NCBI RefSeq assembly: GCF_016458275.1
Contig: NZ_JAEMHM010000012.1
Location: 62,001-126,000 of the forward strand
Reading direction: 5' to 3'
DNA from: Geomesophilobacter sediminis
Lineage (GTDB): Bacteria; Desulfobacterota; Desulfuromonadia; Geobacterales; Geobacteraceae
Length of the DNA stretch: 64,000 nucleotides
Shown: positions 18,015 to 26,298 of the stretch, one piece after another
Layout of the letters: every line of letters starts with the position of its first letter
Position numbering within the stretch: the first letter of the stretch is position 1
Made by a program: the position numbers and the translations under genes
The notes under the pieces: generated by a model
The model's database searches: none
Told to the model about the DNA's origin: nothing
The model's input: only the letters and a program-made list of their open reading frames with translations

Positions 18015-18061
18015 GTGTCGATCCATTAACCTGCATTAATCATTAAAAAGGCGGGCACCGC

Positions 18062-19357
18062 ATGTCTCACCATCTCAAGGACAACGGGTACCGGCTCCTC
18101 GCCGAGCGGCTGAACCTGTTCCCGCAAGGAGCTCCGGTCTCGGAGCTGCTGTACCGGATTCTGGCCCTGATCTTTAATGAAAAGGACGCCGAGCGGGTCT
18201 CCCGCCTGCCGCTGCGTCCGTTCAGCGCCCGGAAGGCGGCGGGCATCTGGCGGGTCCCGGAAGCCGAAGCCGCCAAGATCCTGCAAGATCTCGCCTCGCG
18301 CGCCCTTCTTTTGGACCTGGAGCGCAACGGGACGCTGCTCTACGTCCTTCCCCCGCCGATGGCCGGGTTCTTCGAATTCTCCCTGATGCGGATGCGGACC
18401 GACCTCGACCAACGCGAACTGAGCCGGCTCTTCTACCAGTATTTGAATATGGAGGACGCCTTCATCCGGGAGCTTTTTACCGGGGGGAGGACCCAACTCG
18501 GCAGGGTCCTGGTGAACGAGCCGGCGCTGGCACTCTCCGGCGGCTCCCAGGTGCTGGATTACGAGCGGGCGAGCGAAATCATCCGAAGCGCCACCCACAT
18601 CGCGGTGGGGCTTTGCTACTGCCGGCACAAGATGTTTCATCTGGGCCGGGCCTGTCAGGCCCCCTTGGACAACTGCCTGACCCTGAACGACGCGGCCGCG
18701 TCGCTGATTCGCAACAAGGTGGCACGCAGCGTGGAGCCGGTGGAGGCGCTCGAGATCCTGGACCGGGCGCGATCGGGGAACCTGGTGCAGTGCGCCGACA
18801 ACGTGCAGCAGGGGGTGAACTTCATCTGCAACTGCTGCGGCTGCTGCTGCGAAGCGATGATCGCCGTGCGCCGGCTGGCGATCCCGCAGGCCCTGTACAC
18901 CACGAACTGCCTCCCGGAGGTGAACCGCCGGATCTGCACCGGCTGCGGCAGCTGCGTCCGGAGCTGCCCCATCGATGCCATCGATCTCCCGGCCCCGCCG
19001 TCGGGGAACGCGCGGGAATTGGTGCAGCCGACCCTGAAGGCCGACCTTTGCCTCGGCTGCGGGGTCTGCGCCAACGCCTGCCCACAGCACGCCCTGGTGC
19101 TGCGCCCACGCAAGCAACGCATCGTGACGCCGGTGAACACGGCGCACCGGGTGGTCCTGATGGCCGTCGAACGGGGCAAGCTGCAAAACCTCATCTTCGA
19201 CAACCACGCGCTCCTGAGCCACCGCCTGATGGCGGCGGTGCTGGGGGCGATCCTGCGCCTCCCGCCACTCAAGCGGCTCATGGCGAAAAGCCAGTTGAAC
19301 TCCCGCTACCTGGAAACCATCTTCCGGGAGGTCGACGTCGGCATGTTTTCCAAGTGA
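18062..19357 (+). CDS. 4Fe-4S dicluster protein with winged-helix-like N-terminus
   Basis: A 431-residue protein. The C-terminal part has two ferredoxin-type motifs, CTGCGSCVRSCP and CLGCGVCANACP, which would bind two [4Fe-4S] clusters. Upstream are two further Cys groups: CYCRHKMFHLGRAC and a dense CNCCGCCCEAM. The N-terminal 110 residues have no cysteines and look like a small DNA- or protein-binding helical domain. No signal peptide or membrane helix, so it should be cytoplasmic. I recognise the layout from anaerobic Deltaproteobacteria but not a defined function. It leads a plus-strand run with the SafE-like and CcoI-like genes, so a link to oxidase maturation or redox supply is possible. 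The Shine-Dalgarno sequence is weak. Confidence 0.82.
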   Translation: MSHHLKDNGYRLLAERLNLFPQGAPVSELLYRILALIFNEKDAERVSRLPLRPFSARKAAGIWRVPEAEAAKILQDLASRALLLDLERNGTLLYVLPPPMAGFFEFSLMRMRTDLDQRELSRLFYQYLNMEDAFIRELFTGGRTQLGRVLVNEPALALSGGSQVLDYERASEIIRSATHIAVGLCYCRHKMFHLGRACQAPLDNCLTLNDAAASLIRNKVARSVEPVEALEILDRARSGNLVQCADNVQQGVNFICNCCGCCCEAMIAVRRLAIPQALYTTNCLPEVNRRICTGCGSCVRSCPIDAIDLPAPPSGNARELVQPTLKADLCLGCGVCANACPQHALVLRPRKQRIVTPVNTAHRVVLMAVERGKLQNLIFDNHALLSHRLMAAVLGAILRLPPLKRLMAKSQLNSRYLETIFREVDVGMFSK

Positions 19358-19407
19358 TCGGCACCTTCCCCCCCTCCCCTTGGCCGAAACGCAGCCTGGA
19401 GTCTGGC

Positions 19408-20127
19408 ATGAACGAGTGGTCAACTACCTTCCTCCTCGGCCTTACCGGCGGAGCCGCCGCTTTTGCCCACTGCCTCGGCATGTGCGGCGGCTTCGTACTG
19501 CTCCAGCCGGGACCGAAGGCGCTCCGGCGCCAGCTGCTCTGGCACGCGGGAAGGCTCTCCAGCTACCTCCTCCTCGCCGCGCTGGCGGCCCACGCCGGCG
19601 CCACCCTGTCCCGGGTTCTCGCCGGAGGCGGGGTGCAGAACCTCATCGGATGGGCCACGGGGGCGGTCATGGTCGCGGCGGGGATGAGCCTTCTCGGCGT
19701 GCTCCCGGTGCGCGGCGGCAAAGGCTGTGGTGCGCTGCTGCGTCTGGCCGGGGAACTTTTCACCACCTCCTCCCCCGGCGCTCCGCTGCTCATGGGGGTG
19801 GTCTCCGGGCTTCTCCCCTGCCCGATCCTGCTCGCCTTCCTCGCCTATGCCATGGAAAGGGGGTCGGTGCCGGCAGCGCTTGCCACCATGGCGGGGGTGG
19901 GGGTGGGAACCACGCTTCCCTTGCTGGCTCTGGGATCGACTGCGGCCGTGGTCACCGCGCGGACCCGGCGCTGGGGGGTCCGTGGTGCCGCGGTACTTTT
20001 GCTCGGGCTGGGCGCGGTAACCGCGCTGCGGGGGGGACCGCTGCTGCACCGTTTCCTCCCCTGCCCCGCCGCGCCGCAGGCGATCGCCTCCGAGACGGAA
20101 CCCCCGGGGGGCCGGCATGGTAACTGA
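19408..20127 (+). CDS. SafE/TauE-like membrane protein (urease-accessory/CcoH-like context)
   Basis: A 239-residue integral membrane protein with about six helices. N-terminus FLLGLTGGAAAFAHCLGMCGGF is the characteristic GxxHCxGMCGG motif of the sulfite-exporter SafE group, and LLMGVVSGLLPCPILLAFLAY repeats a GLLPCP motif in the second half; these Cys-Pro and Cys-His sites often relate to metal. Homologues next to CcoI-type ATPases are tied to copper delivery for cbb3 oxidases in several bacteria. The ATG at 19408 follows a GGAG; the gene overlaps the ATPase gene by 11 bases, so translation is coupled. The transported substrate here is an inference. Confidence 0.87.
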   Translation: MNEWSTTFLLGLTGGAAAFAHCLGMCGGFVLLQPGPKALRRQLLWHAGRLSSYLLLAALAAHAGATLSRVLAGGGVQNLIGWATGAVMVAAGMSLLGVLPVRGGKGCGALLRLAGELFTTSSPGAPLLMGVVSGLLPCPILLAFLAYAMERGSVPAALATMAGVGVGTTLPLLALGSTAAVVTARTRRWGVRGAAVLLLGLGAVTALRGGPLLHRFLPCPAAPQAIASETEPPGGRHGN

Positions 20128-22243
20128 GACGTTTTCCTGCTGCAGCCACTGCGGCTTGCCGATCCGGGGGGGCGCCGGTGCCGCTCCGCTTTTTTGCTGT
20201 CACGCCTGCCGGCTGGCGGCCGCCATCGTCGGCAAAAGCCGGGACGGGGTGCGGAACTGGGCGCTGCTGCGCCTGGGAGTGGGAACCCTTCTGGCGATGA
20301 ACGTGATGATGATCTCGCTGCTCCTCTACGCCGACAGCGTGAACCAGCCCACCATCCCGCTCTTTCGCAAGGTGCTGTTCGGGCTTTCGGCCCCGGCGCT
20401 CGCGATCCTGCTCCCGCCGTTTTTCGCCCTCCCCTCCCGCCGCTCGGGAGCGAGCCTGAGGATGGAGGCTCTGGTGGCGGCGGGATCGCTTAGCGCCTTT
20501 GCGGTGAGCGCCGTCCATACCTGGGGCGGCTCCGGCCCGGTCTATTACGACACCGCGACCATGCTCCCGGTCCTGGTCACCCTCGGGCGCCTGTTGGAGG
20601 GAGCCGCGAAATCGGGAGCCGCGGAACTCCTTCGCAGCCTGGAAGCGCTCCTCCCGGAGACGGCGCTGCGCGTCGACGACGGCCAGTGCCGCGAGGTCCC
20701 GGTTGCCGAGCTGCGCCCCGGGGATCTGATCCGCCTACGGCCGGGTGAACGGATTGCCGCGGACGGGATCATCGTCGAGGGGACGACCACCGTCGAGGAA
20801 GGCGGCTTTACCGGAGAGCCCCTCCCCCGCCTCTGCCGGCGCGGTGACCCGGTCACCGCCGGCACCGTCAACGGCAACGGCAGCGTGGTGATCCGCGCGG
20901 AGCGGACCGGCCCGGAGCTCCTGCTCCACCGGATCATCAACCTGGTGCAAAAGGCATGGCGCTCACCGTCGGAGGCGGAGCGTCTCGCGGCGCGGGCCGC
21001 CGCCCTCTTCATCCCGGCGGTGCTCGTCGTCGCCGTCGCCGCGCTTTGCTTTTGGTTTTGGCAGGGGGACCCCGGCCGCGGTTGGCTCGCCGCCCTTTCC
21101 GTCGCGGTGGTCGCCTGCCCTTGCACCATGGGGATCGCCACCCCGCTCGCTACCTCGCTTGCCATCGCCCGGGCCGCCAAAGAGGGGGTCATCGTACGCG
21201 GCGGCGCCGTGATGGAAGGGATCGCCCGGACCGACCTGCTCTACGTTGACAAGACCGGCACCCTCACCCAAGGGACGCCGACCCTCACGAAGCTGCTTCT
21301 TACCGGCGACGTTCTGGGGGAGGAGGAACTGTTGGGGTGCCTCGCCGCCCTGGAACGGGGGACGAGCCACCCGTTGGGAAAGGCGGTGATCGCGGCTACC
21401 CAGGCGCGGGGCATCGAGGAGGGGGTTGCAGCCGGGATCGTGCTCCATCCCGGGATGGGGATCGAAGGGCGGGTGACGCGGCAGGGGAAAGAGGGTCTGA
21501 TGTCGGCGGGAAACGCAGGCCCGGCTGACGACTGGGGCGCGGAGGTCGCCGGGCTCACCGCCATCGACGTCACCTGGGACGGCGCGCCGGCCGGGCGCCT
21601 TTTTTTCCACGACCCGCTACGGCCGGATGCCGCCGGCGCGGTAGCGGCAGTTCGGGCCCGCGGGATCCGTTGCGCCCTCCTCTCCGGGGACCGGGCCGAG
21701 GCCGCGCGGTCGGTTGCGGCATCGGTGGGGATCGAACGGGTGGAGGCCCCGCGCACCCCGGCGCAGAAGCTGCAGATCGTCTCGGAGGCAGACTCAGGCA
21801 CCTCGGTTGCCATGGTCGGAGACGGCATCAACGATGCGCCGGCGCTCGCCGCCGCAGACACCGGGATCGCCATCGGGGCGGGGACCGACCTCGCTCGGCA
21901 GTCGGGAAACGTGGTGATCCTCTCCAGCCGACTTGGGCTGATCCCGTGGCTGATCGACCTCAGCCGGGAAAGCCGCAAGATCGTGGTGGGAAACTTCGCC
22001 TGGAGCTTCATCTACAACGCACTGGCGGTAGCGGCGGCCGCCGCAGGGCTTTTGCACCCCCTTTTGGCGGCACTGGCGATGGTCTTCTCCAGCCTTACCG
22101 TACTGGGAAACTCACTGCGCATCACCGCATTCAAGTCATTGCCCGACCCGGCACTCTCTGATTCGGAAAGTGAAACTGTCACAGCTCCCCCCGGGAGCAC
22201 GATTGAGAGAGAACGCTGTTCATCCAGTCAATCCCTGCTATAG
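20117..22243 (+). CDS. ccoI: Heavy-metal P-type ATPase, CcoI/FixI-like copper exporter
   Basis: A 708-residue P1B-type ATPase. The N-terminus carries a Cys-rich metal-binding module (CCSHCGLPI and FCCHACRLAAA) typical of CcoI/FixI, but the HMA ferredoxin-like domain usually found next to it is missing. The intramembrane CPC (C334-P-C336, in VVACPCTMGIATP) indicates Cu(I), D378 in DKTGTLT is phosphorylated, and GDGINDAPAL is present. CcoI supplies copper for cbb3 oxidase CuB, and a cbb3-like oxidase is encoded 3 kb downstream on the other strand. It overlaps the SafE-like gene. The symbol is by family and context; the gene could also serve other copper enzymes. Confidence 0.88.
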   Translation: MVTETFSCCSHCGLPIRGGAGAAPLFCCHACRLAAAIVGKSRDGVRNWALLRLGVGTLLAMNVMMISLLLYADSVNQPTIPLFRKVLFGLSAPALAILLPPFFALPSRRSGASLRMEALVAAGSLSAFAVSAVHTWGGSGPVYYDTATMLPVLVTLGRLLEGAAKSGAAELLRSLEALLPETALRVDDGQCREVPVAELRPGDLIRLRPGERIAADGIIVEGTTTVEEGGFTGEPLPRLCRRGDPVTAGTVNGNGSVVIRAERTGPELLLHRIINLVQKAWRSPSEAERLAARAAALFIPAVLVVAVAALCFWFWQGDPGRGWLAALSVAVVACPCTMGIATPLATSLAIARAAKEGVIVRGGAVMEGIARTDLLYVDKTGTLTQGTPTLTKLLLTGDVLGEEELLGCLAALERGTSHPLGKAVIAATQARGIEEGVAAGIVLHPGMGIEGRVTRQGKEGLMSAGNAGPADDWGAEVAGLTAIDVTWDGAPAGRLFFHDPLRPDAAGAVAAVRARGIRCALLSGDRAEAARSVAASVGIERVEAPRTPAQKLQIVSEADSGTSVAMVGDGINDAPALAAADTGIAIGAGTDLARQSGNVVILSSRLGLIPWLIDLSRESRKIVVGNFAWSFIYNALAVAAAAAGLLHPLLAALAMVFSSLTVLGNSLRITAFKSLPDPALSDSESETVTAPPGSTIERERCSSSQSLL

Positions 22244-22251
22244 GTTCTACC

Positions 22252-23682
22252 ATGAACAAAGAGACGGAAATCATAGTCGCCGGATCCGGGCCCAACGGAC
22301 TTGCCGCCGCCATCCTGCTGGCCGCCGAAGGGTATCCGGTTACGGTGCTCGAAGCCGCCGATACGGTCGGCGGGGGAACCCGCACCCAGGAACTCACCCT
22401 TCCCGGCTTCCGGCACGACGTCTGCTCCGCCATCCACCCGCTGGGCGCGGCTTCTCCGTTTTTGAGCCGGCTCCCCCTGGCCGAGTACGGCCTGGAGTGG
22501 ATCTATCCCGAGGCCGCATTGGCCCACCCCTTCGACGACGGCACTGCGGCGCTTCTCTACCAGGACCTGAAACAGACCGCCGGATCTCTCGACCCGTCGG
22601 ACCGGCGCCCGTACCAGCAGCTGATGGAGCCGTTGCTGGGCAGCTGGGAGGAATTGGCCGAAGAGGTCCTGGCGCCGATCCACTTCCCGAAACACCCGCT
22701 CGTGATGGCCCGATTCGGCACCCTTGCCCTGCGCTCCGCCACCGGGCTCGCCCGGAGCCAGTTCCGCGGCGAGCGGGCCGCCGCCCTTTTCGCCGGGCTG
22801 TCGGCCCATTCCTTTCTCCCCCTGGAGCGCCCCGGCTCCGCCGCCTTCGGCCTCATCCTCGGGCTCCTTGGGCACGTCAACGGCTGGCCCGTTGCCAAAG
22901 GGGGATCGGCGGCCATCCCCACCGCGCTGGTCGCCCACCTGGAGTCCCTTGGCGGGCGTATCCGGACGGCGACCCCGCTCCGCTCGGTGGAAAACTGCTC
23001 GCCCAACGCCGTCTTCATCCTCGACCTCACCCCGCGGCAGGCGCTGAAGATAGCCGGCAGCCGCTTCGATGCCGAGTACCGGCGCCGCCTCGAGGAGTAC
23101 CGTTACGGACCGGGCATCTTCAAGATCGACTGGGCGCTCTCCGGACCGATCCCCTGGACTGCACCCGGCTGCCGCCGCGCGGCCACGGTGCACCTGGGCG
23201 GGACTCTGGACGAGATCGCCGCCTCCGAGCGGGAGGTCTGGCAGGGGAAGCCACCGGAACGCCCTTTCGTCCTGGTCGCCCAACAAAGCGTCTGCGACCC
23301 GACCCGGGCACCGGAAGGAAAACACACCGGCTGGGCCTACTGCCACGTCCCCAACGGCTCCATCTTCGACATGACCGACCGCATCGAGGCGCAGATCGAG
23401 CGCTTCGCGCCCGGTTTTGCCGATCTGATCCTGGCCCGGAACACCCGGGACACCGCCGAGATCGAGGCCTACAACGAGAACTTCGTCGGCGGCGACATCA
23501 ACGGCGGGGTCCAGGACCTGGGCCAGATCGTCGCCCGCCCGGTCCCCGGGCTGCACCCGTATGCCACCTCGGACCGAAATATCTTCCTCTGCTCCGCCTC
23601 CACCCCCCCCGGCGGCGGCGTCCACGGCATGTGCGGCTACCACGCGGCCCGCTGCGCCCTGGAACGGCTCCGCCACGGCTGA
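22252..23682 (+). CDS. FAD-dependent oxidoreductase, phytoene-desaturase-like
   Basis: A 476-residue flavoprotein. The N-terminus holds the dinucleotide-binding fingerprint IIVAGSGPNGLAAAILLAAEG ending in the acidic VLEAAD, then GGGTRTQELTLPGF, the family motif of CrtI-like amine-oxidase/desaturase proteins. The C-terminus has the second FAD motif: FLCSASTPPGGGVHGMCGYHAA. Members of this group desaturate or isomerise carotenoids or retinoids, but many are uncharacterised. No carotenoid gene is nearby. It starts eight bases after the ATPase stop and is followed five bases later by an antiporter, so all three are probably co-transcribed. Confidence 0.88.
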   Translation: MNKETEIIVAGSGPNGLAAAILLAAEGYPVTVLEAADTVGGGTRTQELTLPGFRHDVCSAIHPLGAASPFLSRLPLAEYGLEWIYPEAALAHPFDDGTAALLYQDLKQTAGSLDPSDRRPYQQLMEPLLGSWEELAEEVLAPIHFPKHPLVMARFGTLALRSATGLARSQFRGERAAALFAGLSAHSFLPLERPGSAAFGLILGLLGHVNGWPVAKGGSAAIPTALVAHLESLGGRIRTATPLRSVENCSPNAVFILDLTPRQALKIAGSRFDAEYRRRLEEYRYGPGIFKIDWALSGPIPWTAPGCRRAATVHLGGTLDEIAASEREVWQGKPPERPFVLVAQQSVCDPTRAPEGKHTGWAYCHVPNGSIFDMTDRIEAQIERFAPGFADLILARNTRDTAEIEAYNENFVGGDINGGVQDLGQIVARPVPGLHPYATSDRNIFLCSASTPPGGGVHGMCGYHAARCALERLRHG

Positions 23683-23686
23683 TGCC

Positions 23687-24928
23687 ATGCGCACCTTCCA
23701 TATCATCGGCATCCTCACCTCGCTGGCCGCCCTCTTCTCCTACCTCAACTACCGTTTCCTGAAGCTTCCGACCATGATCGGGCTCATGCTGCAGAGCCTG
23801 GCCTTTTCCCTGCTCCTGATGGGGCTTTCGTACCTGGGCGTCGACATCGTCCAGCCGGTTCAAAAAATCTTCGAGCGCATCAACTTCAATGTCCTTTTCC
23901 TGGAGGGACTGTTGAGCTTTCTCCTTTTCGCCGGAGCCCTTTTCGTGAAGGTGGAGGAGCTTCTCGACGTGAAGTTCGACATCGCCATCCTTTCGGTGGC
24001 GGGAGTTGTCGTCTCGGCGGGGATGATCGGCGGGGCGCTCTACGGCATCTCGGAGCTTCTCGGGCTGCAGCTCAGGCCGGTCTTCTGCTTTCTGTTCGGA
24101 GCGCTCATTTCCCCCACCGACCCGGTGGCGACCCTTCCCATCCTGCGCCGCCTCGGCGTTTCGGCGCGCGTCAACGCGATGATCGCCGGGGAGTCCCTTT
24201 TCAACGACGGGGTGGGGATCGTCCTGTTTCTTTCCCTGATGGTGCTGACCCAGGACACCGGACCGGTAAGCGTCGGAGAGGTGGCGGCCCTCTTCTGTCG
24301 CGAGGCGGTGGGAGGGGCGTTTTACGGTGCCCTGCTCGGCTGGGTGGGTTACCTGCTGATCAAGAGCGTGGATAACTTCCGTCTGGAAATCCTGATTACG
24401 CTGGCCCTGGTCAGCGGCGGCTATTCGCTGGCGACGGTGCTCCATGTCTCGGGGCCGCTGGCGATGGTGGTGGCGGGACTATTGATCGGAGGGCGGGGGA
24501 GAAAACTGGGGATGTCGGAGCGCACCCGGCGCAACCTCGACCTTTTCTGGGACCTGGTGGAGGATCTGCTCAACGCGATCCTTTTCACCCTGATCGGTCT
24601 CGAGGTGCTGGTGATCAGCCGAAGCCTCACCGTAATCCACCTGCTGACCGCGCTGGTGGCGGTGCCGCTGGTGATCGTCGCCCGCTATCTGTCGGTGGTG
24701 TTGCTCGGGTCGCTTTTGCACCTGCGCCGGGGCATCTCCTTGCGCACCGCCTTCATCATGACCTGGGGCGGGTTGCGCGGCGGAATTCCGGTCGCGCTGG
24801 CCCTCACCATTCCGGAGGGGCGAGAGCGGACCGTGTTTCTCTTTGCCACCTATGTCGTGGTGGTGTTTTCGATCCTGGTGCAGGGGTTCACGCTCAAGCA
24901 CGTGGTGGGGAAACAGGTGGGGGAGTGA
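23687..24928 (+). CDS. Cation/proton antiporter (CPA1/NhaP type)
   Basis: A 413-residue membrane protein with about 12 helices. It has the CPA1 motifs LEGLLSFLLFAGAL, the ion-binding FGALISPTDPVATLPIL, the aspartate pair in GESLFNDGVGIVLF, and TWGGLRGGIPVALAL near the C-terminus, all typical of NhaP-like Na+/H+ or K+/H+ exchangers. The C-terminus is short with no TrkA domain. The ATG at 23687 lies five bases after the upstream stop. Role: pH or sodium homeostasis. A second, unrelated Mrp-type antiporter operon is present at 43.6-47.8 kb. Confidence 0.93.
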   Translation: MRTFHIIGILTSLAALFSYLNYRFLKLPTMIGLMLQSLAFSLLLMGLSYLGVDIVQPVQKIFERINFNVLFLEGLLSFLLFAGALFVKVEELLDVKFDIAILSVAGVVVSAGMIGGALYGISELLGLQLRPVFCFLFGALISPTDPVATLPILRRLGVSARVNAMIAGESLFNDGVGIVLFLSLMVLTQDTGPVSVGEVAALFCREAVGGAFYGALLGWVGYLLIKSVDNFRLEILITLALVSGGYSLATVLHVSGPLAMVVAGLLIGGRGRKLGMSERTRRNLDLFWDLVEDLLNAILFTLIGLEVLVISRSLTVIHLLTALVAVPLVIVARYLSVVLLGSLLHLRRGISLRTAFIMTWGGLRGGIPVALALTIPEGRERTVFLFATYVVVVFSILVQGFTLKHVVGKQVGE

Positions 24929-24982
24929 GGGCTTTGTTGGATGCAGCGGATCAAGTGAACTTCAGCAAGGGACATCGCCCTT

Positions 24983-25054
24983 TCTGTGGGGTCGCCATTC
25001 CTGGCGCGATTACCCGCCGGGTTCGCACCAGGAGTGGCGCTCCCACAGGGTAAG
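24983..25054. repeat. Family A palindromic repeat
   Basis: CTGTGGGGTCGCCATTCCTG ... CAGGAGTGGCGCTCCCACAG forms a long imperfect stem-loop. It occupies the convergent gap between the antiporter gene and the distal end of the respiratory operon, so it may also serve as a transcription boundary. Confidence 0.75.
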
Positions 25055-25079
25055 CACTCGTCGGAATAAATCCTACGGG

Positions 25080-25580
25080 TCAGGGGTGGGCAACCCCCAA
25101 CGCCCGGACATACAGCACCAGCGGCCAGCGGTGACGCGGCTTTACCACCCGCTCCAGGACCGGCTCGTGACCGACCCCGGTCAGCATCTCCCGAAGGAGC
25201 TGGCCGTCGGTAAAGCCCCGCACCCTGGCGCTATGCAGATCGGCGGGACGGGGGACGTAGCTCTGCCCGACCGGCCCGTTGCCGGCGCCGTGCTCGCCGT
25301 GGCAGAAGATGCAGTAGTACTGGTAGTAGACGCTCCCCTGCGCCACGATCGCCGGGTCGGCCGGGAGCGGATTGACGAGCCCTGCCGCAGCCTGGGCCGA
25401 GGGGACCGAGACGGCCGCCTGGACCGGCACCACCCCGGGAGGCAGGGGCGGCAGCACCGCCTGGAAGGTCCGAACGTGCGGTTGCTCGACCATCCGGGGC
25501 CCCTCGTAGAGGACCACGAGGTAAAGGACTGCCAACGCGAGCGGGGGGATCAGCAGTATCGTGATTATCAGTTTCTTCAT
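25080..25580 (-). CDS. Membrane-anchored monohaem cytochrome c, ActE-like
   Basis: A 166-residue protein: N-terminal signal-anchor helix MKKLIITILLIPPLALAVLY, an Ala/Pro-rich linker, then one haem c site CIFCH (in YYCIFCHGEHGAGNGP). The C-terminal part with PADLHSARVRGFTDGQLLRE, then GVGHEP and RHRWPLVLYVRALGV matches the fold and ending of ActE, the monohaem subunit of alternative complex III. A methionine before the C-terminal helix, the usual sixth ligand, is not obvious at the GVGHEP position, where the family generally has a Met. Last gene of the minus-strand operon, overlapping its upstream neighbour by ATGA. The ActE call rests on motif similarity and context. Confidence 0.75.
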   Translation of the reverse strand: MKKLIITILLIPPLALAVLYLVVLYEGPRMVEQPHVRTFQAVLPPLPPGVVPVQAAVSVPSAQAAAGLVNPLPADPAIVAQGSVYYQYYCIFCHGEHGAGNGPVGQSYVPRPADLHSARVRGFTDGQLLREMLTGVGHEPVLERVVKPRHRWPLVLYVRALGVAHP

Positions 25581-25879
25581 CGCGTCGGTCCCCGCTCCCG
25601 GAGCTGCTCGCGCGGGGCCTTCTCGATGGTCGGCCCGTAGGATTCCGGGAGCCTCGGCAGCTGGCGCTGCACCTTTCCTCTCGGCTCGTCCGTGGAGTAG
25701 ATCGATTCCGCCGGCGTGTCGGGAAGCTGTCCGACGTCCCAGTGCCGCGGCCCGTCGCCCACCGCATAGAATACGATCAGCCCGTACCCCACGATGGCGG
25801 CGCTGAACAAAACGACGATGATCCACTCCCAAGGGGAGGGAAGCTCGCGATGCTCGTCATACCACTTCTTCTCGTCCAT
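25577..25879 (-). CDS. Small single-helix membrane protein of the oxidase operon, unknown function
   Basis: A 100-residue protein with cytoplasmic-looking N-terminus MDEKKWYDEHRELPSPWEWI, one hydrophobic helix (about residues 19-40, IIVVLFSAAIVGYGLIVFYAV) and a polar, Pro-rich C-terminus outside. I do not recognise the family. Its position, overlapping the ActE-like gene by ATGA and lying 8 bases after another small membrane protein, marks it as a candidate accessory or structural subunit of the complex. It could be analogous to the one-helix CcoQ/CcoH proteins of cbb3 oxidases, but no sequence motif proves this. Confidence 0.78.
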   Translation of the reverse strand: MDEKKWYDEHRELPSPWEWIIVVLFSAAIVGYGLIVFYAVGDGPRHWDVGQLPDTPAESIYSTDEPRGKVQRQLPRLPESYGPTIEKAPREQLRERGPTR

Positions 25880-25887
25880 GGTGCGCC

Positions 25888-26169
25888 TCACCAGTTGGGC
25901 GGCTGCGACGCCGCCATCAGTACGTGGAGGATGGTGTAGGCAAGGTCTCCGGCAAAAACCAGCAGCACCGCCCAGGGGACGAAGCTTCCCAGCCAGCGCA
26001 GCAGGGGAATGATGCCGGTGATCCGTATCGTGTTTGCCTTGACGCTCTCTTCGCCCCGGGCCCGCCACATGTCATGGTAGATGAGGCACATGAGGATCAT
26101 GAGCGACACGCCGGTCAGGATGGTGACCACGATCCACTGGTTCTGTCGCACGTAAAGGTAGAGCATCAT
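25888..26169 (-). CDS. Small two-helix membrane protein of the oxidase operon, unknown function
   Basis: A 93-residue protein with two predicted membrane helices (about residues 10-30 and 60-85) joined by a basic loop DMWRARGEESVKANTIR. It starts MMLYLYVRQNQWIVVTILTG, with a second ATG one codon later as an alternative. The C-terminus ends HVLMAASQPPNW. No family recognised. Its place between the CcoS-like gene and the other small membrane gene suggests a subunit or assembly role. The Shine-Dalgarno sequence is weak. A family B repeat separates it from the CcoS-like gene. Confidence 0.75.
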   Translation of the reverse strand: MMLYLYVRQNQWIVVTILTGVSLMILMCLIYHDMWRARGEESVKANTIRITGIIPLLRWLGSFVPWAVLLVFAGDLAYTILHVLMAASQPPNW

Positions 26170-26190
26170 GTCCGCGACCCTCTTACGACC

Positions 26191-26298
26191 TTCATCCCCC
26201 CTTTGGCAAAGGGGGGGCAAGGGGGGATTTGCTTTTCTCTAAGCGGTCGAAGAAACCCCATCCTCACCCTGTCCCTCTCCTTGAAGGAGAGGGGACGC
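26191..26298. repeat. Two family B repeats
   Basis: One palindrome is CATCCCCCCTTTGGCAAAGG with GGGGCAAGGGG (26191-26226). The second (about 26255-26298) contains CCCCATCCTCACCCTGTCCC then TCTCCTTGAAGGAGAGGGGA. The second copy runs into the last codons and stop of the CcoS-like gene. Confidence 0.75.
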
